Assembly: GCA_949291675.1 (NCBI GenBank)
Contig: CASEWR010000191.1
Coordinates: 1-32,415, forward strand
Length of the DNA: 32,415 nucleotides
Origin: an uncultured Desulfovibrio sp.
GTDB lineage: Bacteria; Desulfobacterota; Desulfovibrionia; Desulfovibrionales; Desulfovibrionaceae
Direction: 5' to 3'
Program-made: the position numbers and the translations under genes
Notes under the pieces: model-generated
What the model was told of the DNA's origin: nothing
Databases searched by the model: none
What the model saw: the letters and a program-made list of their open reading frames with translations, nothing else
Shown here: piece after piece, positions 8,069 through 15,829 of the stretch
Numbering within the stretch: position 1 is the stretch's first letter
Layout: every line of letters starts with the position of its first letter

Positions 8069-9187
8069 ATGAAAGTTGGTATCCCCACCGAAATCAAAGT
8101 TCAGGAGTTCCGCGTTGGTATCACCCCTGCTGGTGTTCATGCTCTCAAGGAAGCCGGTCACGAAGTGTACGTTCAGAAGGGTGCTGGCCTCGGCAGCATG
8201 ATCACTGACGAGCAGTACGTGGAAGCTGGTGCCACCATCGTGGAGACTCCTGCTGAAGTGTGGGCCTGCGACATGGTCGTGAAAGTCAAGGAACCCCTTG
8301 CTCCTGAATACGAACTTTTCCATGAAGGTCTGATCCTCTACACCTACCTGCACCTCGCTCCCGAGCCGGCCCTCACCAAGGCTCTCCTTGAGAAGAAGGT
8401 CGTCGGTATCGCCTACGAGACCGTGCAGCTGGACAACGGTGCTCTGCCCCTGCTCGCCCCCATGTCCGAAGTGGCCGGCCGCATGTCCGTCCAGGTGGGC
8501 GCTGAAATGCTGACCAAGCACGCTGGTGGCATGGGTCTGCTGATGGGCGGCACCGCTGGTGTGGAAGCTGCTCACGTCGTCATCCTCGGTGCCGGCACCG
8601 TGGGTCTTGCCGCAGCCAAGGTTGCCATGGGCATGGGCGCCCGCGTCACCATGCTGGACAGCAACATCAACCGTCTGCGTTACCTCGACGACGTGTACGG
8701 CCAGAAGATGCAGACCCTGTACTCCAATGCCTACAACATCGCCGCTGCCGTGAAGCAGGCTGACCTCCTCGTCGGCTCCGTCCTCATCCCCGGCGCCCTG
8801 ACCCCGAAGCTGGTCACCGAAGCCATGGTCAAGACCATGAAGAAGGGTGCTGCCATTGTTGACGTGGCCATCGACCAGGGCGGCTGCGTGGAAACCACTG
8901 CACGTCACGGTGCCACCTACCACGATAATCCGACCTTCGTGGAATACGACGTGGTCCACTACTCCGTCGGCAACATGCCCGGCGCCGTTGCCCGCACCTC
9001 CACCTTTGCTCTGACCAACGCCACCATGCCCTACATGGTCGCCCTGGCCAGCAAGGGCTGGAAGAAGGCCTGCCAGGCCGATCGCGCTCTGGCCAAGGGC
9101 ATCAACACCTGCGACGGCAAGGTGTTCTTCAAGGGTGTGTGCGACGCTCTCGGCTACGAGTTCCACGCCCTCAGCGAAATCCTCTAA
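8069..9187 (+). CDS. ald: Alanine dehydrogenase (NAD+)
   Basis: Oxidatively deaminates L-alanine to pyruvate and ammonia with NAD+. In taurine fermentation and respiration it regenerates the pyruvate used as amino acceptor by Tpa. The protein has 372 residues, the usual family length. The N-terminus MKVGIPTEIK is diagnostic, the active-site lysine and histidine fall at K74 (KVKEP) and H95 (YTYLH), and the dinucleotide-binding loop GAGTVG is at 174-179. AAGGAG at 8055-8060 supports the ATG at 8069; the frame is open upstream, but that part lacks family sequence. It is the first gene after the sigma-54 promoter. Two hairpins separate it from tpa. The biased codon use suggests strong expression. 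Confidence 0.95.
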   Translation: MKVGIPTEIKVQEFRVGITPAGVHALKEAGHEVYVQKGAGLGSMITDEQYVEAGATIVETPAEVWACDMVVKVKEPLAPEYELFHEGLILYTYLHLAPEPALTKALLEKKVVGIAYETVQLDNGALPLLAPMSEVAGRMSVQVGAEMLTKHAGGMGLLMGGTAGVEAAHVVILGAGTVGLAAAKVAMGMGARVTMLDSNINRLRYLDDVYGQKMQTLYSNAYNIAAAVKQADLLVGSVLIPGALTPKLVTEAMVKTMKKGAAIVDVAIDQGGCVETTARHGATYHDNPTFVEYDVVHYSVGNMPGAVARTSTFALTNATMPYMVALASKGWKKACQADRALAKGINTCDGKVFFKGVCDALGYEFHALSEIL

Positions 9188-9201
9188 AAATGCAAAGGAA
9201 A

Positions 9202-9231
9202 GGGTCCTGCCTGCCTTTCTGAGCAGGACCC
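9202..9231 (+). terminator. First ald-tpa intergenic hairpin
   Basis: GGGTCCTGC (9202-9210) and GCAGGACCC (9223-9231) form a perfect 9-bp stem with a 12-base loop. There is no T-tract, so it is more likely a processing or stability element, or a partial terminator, within the operon. Confidence 0.5.
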
Positions 9232-9239
9232 GCTGTACA

Positions 9240-9267
9240 GTCAGGGGGCAGGCACCTGCCCCCTGAC
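9240..9267 (+). terminator. Second ald-tpa intergenic hairpin
   Basis: GTCAGGGGGCAG (9240-9251) and CTGCCCCCTGAC (9256-9267) form a perfect 12-bp stem with tetraloop GCAC. It stands only nine bases after the first hairpin and about 50 bases before the tpa start; no T-tract follows. Confidence 0.55.
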
Positions 9268-9318
9268 CAGCACAAAGTCCCCCTCAAAATTTCCTGCAAG
9301 TGAGACTGGAGAATTTCC

Positions 9319-10674
9319 ATGGAAGCAAAAGATTTTGTTGCTCTCGATAAAAAGCACGTGTGGCACCACCTGACCCAGCACAAAGTGTACGAAAACGCCG
9401 ACCCGGTCATCTTCGTGGAAGGCAAGGGCCCCCGTCTGACCGACATCAATGGCAAGGAATACCTTGACTGCGTGTCCGGTGGTGTGTGGACCGTCAACGT
9501 GGGCTACGGCTGCGATGAAATCGTGGACAAGATGGCCGAACAGCTGAGGAAGTTCAACTACTTCTCCAATGCCAACGGCAACATCCCCACCATTCTCTTC
9601 TCCGAGAAGCTCGTCTCCAAGATGCCTGGCATGAACCGCGTGTACCTGAACAACTCCGGTTCCGAAGCCAACGAAAAGGCCTACAAGATCGTTCGTCAGA
9701 TCAGCGAACTCAAACACGGCGGCAAGAAGAACAAGATCCTCTTCAGAAACCGTGACTACCATGGCACCACCATCACCTGCCTGTCTTCCTGCGGCCAGTT
9801 CGAGCGCAGGAACCAGTATGGTCCCTTCACCCCCGGCTTCGTGGAATTCCCCGACTGCTCCGCCTACCGTCATGGCCTCGAGAACAATCCCGATGCCGGC
9901 AAGATTTTCGCCAAGCAGCTTGAAGACGTCATCCTGCGCGAAGATCCCGATACCGTCGGCGGCGTGATCATCGAGCCCATCACCGCTGGTGGCGGCGTCA
10001 TCGTTCCTCCGGACGGCTACATGGAAGAAGTGGCTGCCATCTGCAAAAAGTACGGCATCCTGCTCATCATCGACGAAGTGGTCTGCGGCGTTGGTCGTAC
10101 CGGCAAGTGGTTCGGCTACCAGCACTGGAACGTGCAGCCTGACATCGTCACCATGGCCAAGGGCGTTGCTTCCGGCTACGCAGCCATCTCCTGCACAGTG
10201 ACCACTGAAGCCGTCTTCCAGGACTTCGTCAACGATCCCGCCAACCGCGACGCCTATTTCCGCGATATCTCCACCTTCGGTGGCTGCACCGCCGGCCCGA
10301 CCGCTGGTCTTGCCAACATCGAGTACATCGAAAAGAACAACATCCTCGACAACGTTGTCGAAGTCGGTGCCTACCTCATGGACGGCCTCAATGCCCTGAA
10401 GGACAAGTACCAGATCATCGGTGATGTGCGCGGCAAGGGCCTGTTCGCAGGCTTCGAGCTGGTCAAGGATCGCGCCACCCGCGAGCCTGTTGATGAAAGC
10501 GTCGTTGGTGCCGTTGCCGGCCACTGCATGAAGAACGGCGTCATCATCGGCCGCACCGCCCGCTCCTTCCGCGAGCTCAACAACACCATCTGCCTCGCTC
10601 CTGCCCTCATTTCCACCAAGGGCGACATGGACGAACTGCTGCGCGCTCTCGACGCCGCTCTGGGCGCCCTCTAG
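9319..10674 (+). CDS. tpa: Taurine:pyruvate aminotransferase
   Basis: A class III, pyridoxal-phosphate aminotransferase of 451 residues that moves the amino group of taurine to pyruvate, giving sulfoacetaldehyde and L-alanine. Family marks are the cofactor region NNSGSEANEKA, the DEV motif within LLIIDEVVCGVGRTG, and the cofactor lysine in TMAKGVASGY (K281). The C-terminal domain is complete. TGGAGA precedes the ATG by about eight bases. The specific assignment to taurine rests on its place between ald and a sulfoacetaldehyde reductase-type enzyme, as in Bilophila, and beside a taurine-type transporter; an omega-aminotransferase for beta-alanine or diamines would look similar. It is followed by a very strong hairpin and then sarD. 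Confidence 0.9.
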   Translation: MEAKDFVALDKKHVWHHLTQHKVYENADPVIFVEGKGPRLTDINGKEYLDCVSGGVWTVNVGYGCDEIVDKMAEQLRKFNYFSNANGNIPTILFSEKLVSKMPGMNRVYLNNSGSEANEKAYKIVRQISELKHGGKKNKILFRNRDYHGTTITCLSSCGQFERRNQYGPFTPGFVEFPDCSAYRHGLENNPDAGKIFAKQLEDVILREDPDTVGGVIIEPITAGGGVIVPPDGYMEEVAAICKKYGILLIIDEVVCGVGRTGKWFGYQHWNVQPDIVTMAKGVASGYAAISCTVTTEAVFQDFVNDPANRDAYFRDISTFGGCTAGPTAGLANIEYIEKNNILDNVVEVGAYLMDGLNALKDKYQIIGDVRGKGLFAGFELVKDRATREPVDESVVGAVAGHCMKNGVIIGRTARSFRELNNTICLAPALISTKGDMDELLRALDAALGAL

Positions 10675-10710
10675 TCAGACCCAAGCTCACAACATCCCAT
10701 CCCTGAATGC

Positions 10711-10741
10711 GGGCAGCCCGGAGATCCTCTCCGGGCTGCCC
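10711..10741 (+). terminator. Strong hairpin between tpa and sarD
   Basis: GGGCAGCCCGGAGA (10711-10724) and TCTCCGGGCTGCCC (10728-10741) give a perfect 14-bp stem with a three-base loop. The following bases are CAAAAACG rather than T-rich, so full termination is doubtful. No obvious promoter lies between it and sarD. Confidence 0.6.
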
Positions 10742-10910
10742 CAAAAACGATATCCCCCGCAAGGCCAATACGTCCGGGTCCACACTCTCTTCCCGCACAG
10801 TCCTCACCACGCAGAGTTTTGCAGAGCAGAAGAACGCAGCACCAGGGCATGGGAAGAGTCTGCACAAGGCAACGTGCATCACGCGCCGGCACAGATACAG
10901 GAGTCAACAC

Positions 10911-12062
10911 ATGTCCTTCGTACACAATACAGTCAAACGCATTGTTCACGGCTGTGGTTCCATCAAGGAAGCCGCTGCTGAAGCCAAAGCACTCGGCGGC
11001 ACCAGAGCCATCATCGTCACCGACCCCGGCCTTGCCAAACTCGGTGTGCACAAGCCCCTTGAGGAAGCTCTTGTCAATGGCGGCGTTCCCTGTCACGTCT
11101 ATGCCGAGGCCGAGCTTGAACCTTCTGTTGACTCCATCGCCCATTGCGCTGACACAGCCAAGGAATTCAAGGCCGACGTCATCTTCGGCTTCGGCGGCGG
11201 CTCTGCCCTGGATACCACCAAGGCCGCTGCTGTCCTTCTGACCAATGAAGGCACCATTGACCAGTACTTCGGCATGGGCAAGGTGAAAAATCCCCTCCCG
11301 CCCATGATCCTCGTGCCCACCACTGCCGGCACAGGCTCCGAAATGACCTCCATCTCCGTGCTCGCTGACACCAAGAACGGCGGCAAGTGGGGCGTTGTTT
11401 CCGACTACATGTATGCCACTTCCGTCATCCTTGACCCCGAGCTCACCACCGGCCTGCCCCCGCATGTGACCTCCACCACCGGCATTGACGCCTTTGTGCA
11501 CGCCATGGAATCCTTCTGCGGCAAGGCTGACACCCCCATCACCAATGGCCTCAACATCCAGGCCATGAAGCTCATTGCACGCAGCATCCGTCGCGCCTAC
11601 ACCAACGGCGGCGACCTGCAGGCCAGAGCCGACATGCTCTATGCCTCCGCCATTGCCGGCATGGGCTTCTCCAATACCCAGAACGGCATCATCCATGCCG
11701 TGGGTACCGCCATTCCGCGCGAATATCACATGCCTCACGGTGTGGCCATCGCCTGCCTCACCCCCATGTGCATGGCATTCAACTACATGGCCCGCCCCGA
11801 AAAGTACGCCGAAGTGGCCATGATTCTTGGCGAAAAGTACGACAGCGATACCCTGGCCCTGGCAGAGAAGGCCTCTGGCAGAATGAGCGCCCTGCTGAAG
11901 GACATCGGCATTGCTGAAGGCCTGCAGCCCTACGGCGTGAAGCGCGAGGACCTGCCCCTCATCGCCGAGCGTGCAGCCGGCAATGTCCGCCTCATTGGCA
12001 ACAATCCCCGTCCTGCCAATGCAAAGATGATTCTGGAGATGCTCGAAGCCTCCTACAAGTAA
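10911..12062 (+). CDS. sarD: Sulfoacetaldehyde reductase (iron-containing alcohol dehydrogenase)
   Basis: An NADH-dependent, group III (iron) alcohol dehydrogenase of 383 residues that would reduce sulfoacetaldehyde to isethionate, the substrate of the isethionate sulfite-lyase. The nucleotide-binding segment has FGFGGGSALD (92-101). Metal ligands expected of the family are present at D193, H197, H262 and H276 (GIDAFVHAMES, HAVG, MPHG). AGGAG at 10899-10903 supports the ATG at 10911; an upstream in-frame extension is rejected because it runs back through the intergenic hairpin and lacks family sequence. With tpa and ald it makes a redox-balanced module. Substrate assignment depends on this context, since related enzymes reduce 1,3-propanediol or lactaldehyde substrates. 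Confidence 0.85.
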   Translation: MSFVHNTVKRIVHGCGSIKEAAAEAKALGGTRAIIVTDPGLAKLGVHKPLEEALVNGGVPCHVYAEAELEPSVDSIAHCADTAKEFKADVIFGFGGGSALDTTKAAAVLLTNEGTIDQYFGMGKVKNPLPPMILVPTTAGTGSEMTSISVLADTKNGGKWGVVSDYMYATSVILDPELTTGLPPHVTSTTGIDAFVHAMESFCGKADTPITNGLNIQAMKLIARSIRRAYTNGGDLQARADMLYASAIAGMGFSNTQNGIIHAVGTAIPREYHMPHGVAIACLTPMCMAFNYMARPEKYAEVAMILGEKYDSDTLALAEKASGRMSALLKDIGIAEGLQPYGVKREDLPLIAERAAGNVRLIGNNPRPANAKMILEMLEASYK

Positions 12063-12125
12063 GATCTGGTTCGGGCGTGCTGCCGGCATGATTGCGACAG
12101 CCGCCAGCAAGGCACAATTTCCATC

Positions 12126-12154
12126 CGGCGGAGTTCGTCACCCGGACTCCGCCG
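12126..12154 (+). terminator. Hairpin downstream of sarD
   Basis: CGGCGGAGT (12126-12134) and ACTCCGCCG (12146-12154) form a perfect 9-bp stem with an 11-base loop. The downstream sequence is not T-rich. Confidence 0.55.
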
Positions 12155-12256
12155 CTTGTGAAAAGATGCACCACAACCATGGTGCCGGCAAGGTCAGCAC
12201 ACTCCCTCTCTTCCCGGAAAAATTCAAATTTTTCTCCAGATTTGCCCCTTTTTTTC

Positions 12257-12285
12257 TTGGCATCCGGGACCTTGTCCGTTAGTAT
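12257..12285 (+). promoter_or_regulatory. Sigma-70-type promoter of the transporter cassette
   Basis: TTGGCA (12257-12262, five of six matches), a 17-base spacer and TAGTAT (12280-12285, four of six). Transcription would start near 12292 and yield a leader of about 200 bases, most of it C-rich. The spacer contains the dyad annotated separately. Confidence 0.55.
12267..12279. promoter_or_regulatory. Operator dyad shared with the liv1 promoter
   Basis: GGACCTTGTCCGT lies inside the -35/-10 spacer. It differs in one base of 13 from GGACATTGTCCGT in the spacer of the livK promoter (19334-19346). GGAC and GTCC form an inverted repeat around three bases. A bound repressor would block polymerase directly. 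The protein is unknown. Confidence 0.55.
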
Positions 12286-12500
12286 GTCTTCATGTGATGC
12301 AGGGGTCACTCCTCCCTCCCGCTTTCCCTGCGCCTCACTCTCCCCAACTCCCCCGAACCCCCCGATTCTTTCTCCCCTCGCCGCACCCCGTATCAGCGGC
12401 AACCAGTCCCCCCAGGGACCCCCAACCTGCAAAGCTTTTCCCAGCTTCATACATAGAGCCTAACCAGGACGAATTGCCAATAGAAACAAAGGAGCAAAAC

Positions 12501-13256
12501 GTGCCAGCAGACTCTCAAAGACGCGTCAAGATCGATGTGAAAAATCTCACAAAAAGATTTGGCGAACTCACTGTTTTGAATGGCATCAACTTCAACATCA
12601 AGGAAGGCGAGCTTCTGGCCATTGTGGGCCCCACAGGCTGCGGCAAAACCACCTTCCTGAACTGCATTTCCAAGCTGATGCCCGCTACCGAGGGACAGAT
12701 TCTCATTGACGGAGAAGAAGCGAACCCGAGGAAGCACAACATCTCATACGTTTTCCAGGAACCCACCTGCCTGCCCTGGCGCACAGTGCGCGAAAACGTT
12801 GCCTACGGCATGGAAATCAAGGGTGTCCCGAGGGACGAACGCATGGAACGGGCCGACAAGATCATGGAACTTGTGGGCCTCAAGTCCTGTGCAGATCTGT
12901 ACCCCAACCAGGTGTCGGCCAGTATGATGCAGCGTATCGCCGTGTCCCGCGCCTTCGCCGTGAACCCTGACCTGCTCCTTATGGACGAACCCTATGGCCA
13001 GCTCGACGTCAAGCTGCGCTTCTACCTCGAGGACGAGCTCGTCAAACTCTGGCAGAAGCTCAACGCCACGGTTCTCTTTGTGACACACAACGTGGAAGAG
13101 GCCGTCTACATTGCCGAGCGCGTGCTCATCCTGAGCAACAAGCCTACCAGCATCAAGGCTGAAATTCCCATTGACCTGCCCCGTCCGCGAGACACCATTG
13201 CGCCTGAGTTCGTGGAACTGCGCAAACAGGTCACGGAACTGATCCGCTGGTGGTAA
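12501..13256 (+). CDS. Taurine-type ABC transporter ATPase A (degenerate signature)
   Basis: A 251-residue nucleotide-binding protein of the NitT/TauT (TauB/SsuB) group. Walker A GPTGCGKT is at 43-50, the Q-loop glutamine at 86, Walker B LLLMDE with D162/E163 and the switch histidine at 196 (FVTHN). The ABC signature is abnormal: where LSGGM is expected it reads VSASM (138-142). I start it at the GTG at 12501 because AAGGAG (12489-12494) sits six bases upstream; the open frame further upstream is proline-rich leader without family character. It opens the cassette with permeases 1 and 2 and ATPase B. The missing signature suggests it pairs with ATPase B as a heterodimer. Confidence 0.88.
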   Translation: MPADSQRRVKIDVKNLTKRFGELTVLNGINFNIKEGELLAIVGPTGCGKTTFLNCISKLMPATEGQILIDGEEANPRKHNISYVFQEPTCLPWRTVRENVAYGMEIKGVPRDERMERADKIMELVGLKSCADLYPNQVSASMMQRIAVSRAFAVNPDLLLMDEPYGQLDVKLRFYLEDELVKLWQKLNATVLFVTHNVEEAVYIAERVLILSNKPTSIKAEIPIDLPRPRDTIAPEFVELRKQVTELIRWW

Positions 13257-13293
13257 AAGCGCTTGCAAAGCCCCTTGTCCAAGAGGAAAAGCT

Positions 13294-14088
13294 ATGGCCT
13301 ATCAAGAAGTTGTTGTCAAAAAACCTCTGCCCCTGATCATCCTGCCCTATATCAGCGTCCTTGTCTTCTTTGCTGTCTGGCAGGGCGTGGTGCAGTTCGG
13401 CATCATTCCCAATACCCTGCTGGCCTCTCCCTCGCAGGTTATCTCCACCTTCATTGACAAACTGACCAATGCTAACCCTGACGGTGCCACCATGGGCGCC
13501 CACGCCTGGACGAGCGTGCAGGAAGCCTTTCTGGGCTACCTTCTCTCCCTGGTTGTCGGTATCCCTCTGGGGCTGGCCATGGGCTGGTTCAATATTGTGG
13601 AAGGTCTCTTCCGCCCCATCTTCGAGCTTATCCGCCCCATCCCTCCCATTGCCTGGATTCCGCTCACCGTGTTCTGGTTCGGTATCGGTCTGACCGGCAA
13701 GGTCTTCATCATCTGGATTGCAGGCATTGTGCCCTGCGTCATCAACTCCTACGTCGGTGTGCGCATGACCAGCCCGGTGCTCATTCAGATGGCCCGTACC
13801 TATGGTGCCAATGACTGGCAGATCTTCCGCCAGCTGTGCATCCCCTCTGCTCTTCCCATGGTCTTCGGTGCGCTGCAGCTCGCCCTGGCCTACTGCTGGA
13901 CCAACCTCGTGGCAGCCGAACTTCTGGCCGCTGACTCCGGTCTCGGCTTCCTCATCACCATGGGCGGACGTCTCGGTCGTCCCGACATCATCGTGCTCGG
14001 CATGATCTGCGTCGGCATCTCCGGCGCCATCATCGGCGTTATCATCGACCACGTTGAAAAGAAGCTTTTGGCCGGTATCAGGAGATAG
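13294..14088 (+). CDS. Taurine-type ABC transporter permease 1
   Basis: An inner-membrane permease of 264 residues in the BPD/TauC-SsuC family, with about six hydrophobic segments. The cytoplasmic coupling loop is recognisable at about 167-186 (ARTYGANDWQIF, ending in P-ALP), the site that contacts an ATPase. AAGAGGAAAA precedes the ATG. It starts 37 bases after ATPase A and ends two bases before permease 2, which indicates one transcript. It is clearly related to permease 2 (both have the block RPIPPIAW or KPMPPIAW before WFGIG), so the channel is probably a heterodimer of the two rather than a homodimer. Confidence 0.9.
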   Translation: MAYQEVVVKKPLPLIILPYISVLVFFAVWQGVVQFGIIPNTLLASPSQVISTFIDKLTNANPDGATMGAHAWTSVQEAFLGYLLSLVVGIPLGLAMGWFNIVEGLFRPIFELIRPIPPIAWIPLTVFWFGIGLTGKVFIIWIAGIVPCVINSYVGVRMTSPVLIQMARTYGANDWQIFRQLCIPSALPMVFGALQLALAYCWTNLVAAELLAADSGLGFLITMGGRLGRPDIIVLGMICVGISGAIIGVIIDHVEKKLLAGIRR

Positions 14089-14090
14089 GC

Positions 14091-14936
14091 ATGTCTGGAA
14101 ATTCCATTGCTAACGAGACCATCAGTCAGAAACGCACCCGTGAGCCTTTCAGCCTCTACCGCTTCCTGACCAACAAATATTTCCTCTACTGTGTTTCCAT
14201 CACCCTGTTCCTCTCCCTGTGGGACTACGTGGCCCGTGAAAAGATCTTCCGCGATTCCCTGGCCAGGCCCCTGGAAGTGTGGGATCAGCTGGTCATGCTG
14301 ACACAGATCAAGTTTGCCGGCACCCATCTGTGGGGCCATATCTGGGCAAGCATGCAGCGCGTGCTCATCGGCTTCGTGCTGGCCTCCATCGTGGCCATTC
14401 CCCTTGGCCTGTTCATGGCGCTCAACAAGTATGTGAATGCCATCGTCAAGCCGCTCTTCGACCTCTTCAAGCCCATGCCTCCCATTGCCTGGGTGTCCAT
14501 CGCCATCCTGTGGTTCGGCATCGGCGAAACCTCCAAGGTTTTCATCATTATCATCGGCACCTTCGTGCCCTGCCTGCTCAATGCCTATAATGGCGTGCGC
14601 CTGGTTGATCCGGAACTGTACGACGTTATCCGTGTGCTTGGTGGCAAGCGTCGCGACGAAATCATCCATGTCTGCTTCCCTGCCTCCTTCCCGGCCATCT
14701 TCGCCGGTCTGCAGATTTCCTTAAGCTCTGCCTGGACCTGCGTGCTGGCAGCCGAGCTCATGAACTCCCGTAACGGTATGGGCTTTCTGATCAAGCGCGG
14801 CATGGACACACACCAGCCGACACTGGTTCTGGGCGGCATGATTCTCATTGCCGCAGCAGCCTGCCTGACCTCGCTGCTCATCACCATGGCCGAGCGCAAG
14901 CTCTGCCCGTGGCAGCGCAACATTGAAAACCTGTAG
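14091..14936 (+). CDS. Taurine-type ABC transporter permease 2
   Basis: A second permease, 281 residues, of the same family as permease 1. It has an extra cytoplasmic N-terminus of about 30 residues. The coupling loop at about 180-199 (IRVLGGKRRDEIIHVCFP) keeps the conserved glycine and proline but departs from the typical EAA pattern, so its ATPase contact may differ from that of permease 1. The start follows the permease 1 stop codon by two bases (TAG-GC-ATG), which makes translational coupling likely. Together with permease 1 it would form the membrane channel of the importer. Confidence 0.9.
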   Translation: MSGNSIANETISQKRTREPFSLYRFLTNKYFLYCVSITLFLSLWDYVAREKIFRDSLARPLEVWDQLVMLTQIKFAGTHLWGHIWASMQRVLIGFVLASIVAIPLGLFMALNKYVNAIVKPLFDLFKPMPPIAWVSIAILWFGIGETSKVFIIIIGTFVPCLLNAYNGVRLVDPELYDVIRVLGGKRRDEIIHVCFPASFPAIFAGLQISLSSAWTCVLAAELMNSRNGMGFLIKRGMDTHQPTLVLGGMILIAAAACLTSLLITMAERKLCPWQRNIENL

Positions 14937-14976
14937 GACGAGCATGCCATCCCCGGCATCTGGAGGCGGCGAGATT

Positions 14977-15744
14977 ATGAGCAATATGAAACTGAAACTC
15001 CACTGCTCAAACGTGAGCAAGACCTTTATCCAGAAGGGTAACCAGGAAGTGCCCGTCATTCGTGACATCACCATTGATGTGTACGAGAACGAGTTCCTGG
15101 TCATCCTCGGACCCGGCCAGTGCGGCAAGTCCACGCTGCTGAAGATCTTCGCAGGCCTTGAGCAGCCTGATACAGGAACCATCACCCTGGACGGCAAGCC
15201 TGTCGAGGGTCCCGGACCGGACCGCGGCATCGTCTTCCAGAGCTACATGCTCTTTGCCTGGAAGAACGTGCGTGACAACGTGGAACTGGGCCTCAAGCTG
15301 CGCGGCATTCCCGCTGAGGAACGCCGCAAGATTGCCCAGCACTACATTGACCTCGTGGGCCTCACCGGCTTTGAAAAGCACTATCCACACCAGCTCTCCG
15401 GCGGTATGAAGCAGCGCGTCGGCATTGCCCGCGCCTATGCCAATACCCCGAACATCATGCTCCTGGACGAGCCCTTTGGTCAGCTCGACGCCCAGACCCG
15501 TCTCTTCATGCAGAAGGAAACGGCCCGCATCTGGGAACAGGAAAAGAGAACCGTCATCTTTGTTACCAACAATATTGACGAAGCCCTCTACCTTGGCGAC
15601 CGCATCGTGCTCATGGAAGGCAAGCTGCCCGGCACCATCAAGACAGAATACGTCATTGAACTGCCCCGTCCCCGCGAGCATACAGCCATGGATTTCCTCC
15701 AGCTCCGCAAGGAAATCACGGACAATACAGAGCTCGTGCTCTAA
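14977..15744 (+). CDS. Taurine-type ABC transporter ATPase B (altered Walker A and H-loop)
   Basis: A 255-residue nucleotide-binding protein of the TauB/SsuB group. The signature LSGGMKQR is canonical (140-147), as are the Q-loop (VFQSYMLFAW) and Walker B (D164/E165). Two motifs are unusual: Walker A reads GPGQCGKS (45-52), with glutamine where the fourth position is normally glycine, and the switch histidine is asparagine (N198 in FVTNN). The ATG at 14977 is chosen because GGAGG lies ten bases upstream. Alternatives at 14944 and 14986 are possible and change only the first few residues. Its defects complement those of ATPase A, consistent with an obligate heterodimer. Confidence 0.88.
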   Translation: MSNMKLKLHCSNVSKTFIQKGNQEVPVIRDITIDVYENEFLVILGPGQCGKSTLLKIFAGLEQPDTGTITLDGKPVEGPGPDRGIVFQSYMLFAWKNVRDNVELGLKLRGIPAEERRKIAQHYIDLVGLTGFEKHYPHQLSGGMKQRVGIARAYANTPNIMLLDEPFGQLDAQTRLFMQKETARIWEQEKRTVIFVTNNIDEALYLGDRIVLMEGKLPGTIKTEYVIELPRPREHTAMDFLQLRKEITDNTELVL

Positions 15745-15774
15745 CGCAGACTGGCGCAGAATGGCGCAGACTGG
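15745..15774. repeat. 10-bp tandem repeat, three units
   Basis: CGCAGACTGG, CGCAGAATGG, CGCAGACTGG follow each other directly after the ATPase B stop codon. CTGGCG (15771-15776) can also pair with CGCCAG (15799-15804). Confidence 0.85.
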
Positions 15775-15829
15775 CGTCCCCAGACGTGTTCTGACGTGCG
15801 CCAGCCAGACACAAGCGTGAGGAAGGCAT

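Larger units (their letters stand above)
12063..12500. other. Spacer between sarD and the transporter cassette
   Basis: This 438-base spacer contains a terminator-like hairpin, an AT-rich dyad (GAAAAAT 12217-12223, ATTTTTC 12228-12234), a promoter with an internal operator (12257-12285) and then a strongly C-rich, G-poor leader. In 12311-12390 I count 48 C and only 8 G. Such a stretch in a transcribed leader is what a Rho-binding (rut) site looks like, but no boundary can be set by eye. Confidence 0.65.

Noticed and set aside
12241-12290. A sigma-54 promoter for the transporter cassette (TTGGCAT followed by CCTTGT)
   Set aside because: The spacing between GG and the -12 element is wrong and the GC of that element is missing; the sigma-70 reading fits better.
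12294-12500. N-terminal extension of ATPase A to 12294
   Set aside because: It is a translation of the C-rich leader (proline-rich), and a ribosome site directly precedes the GTG at 12501.
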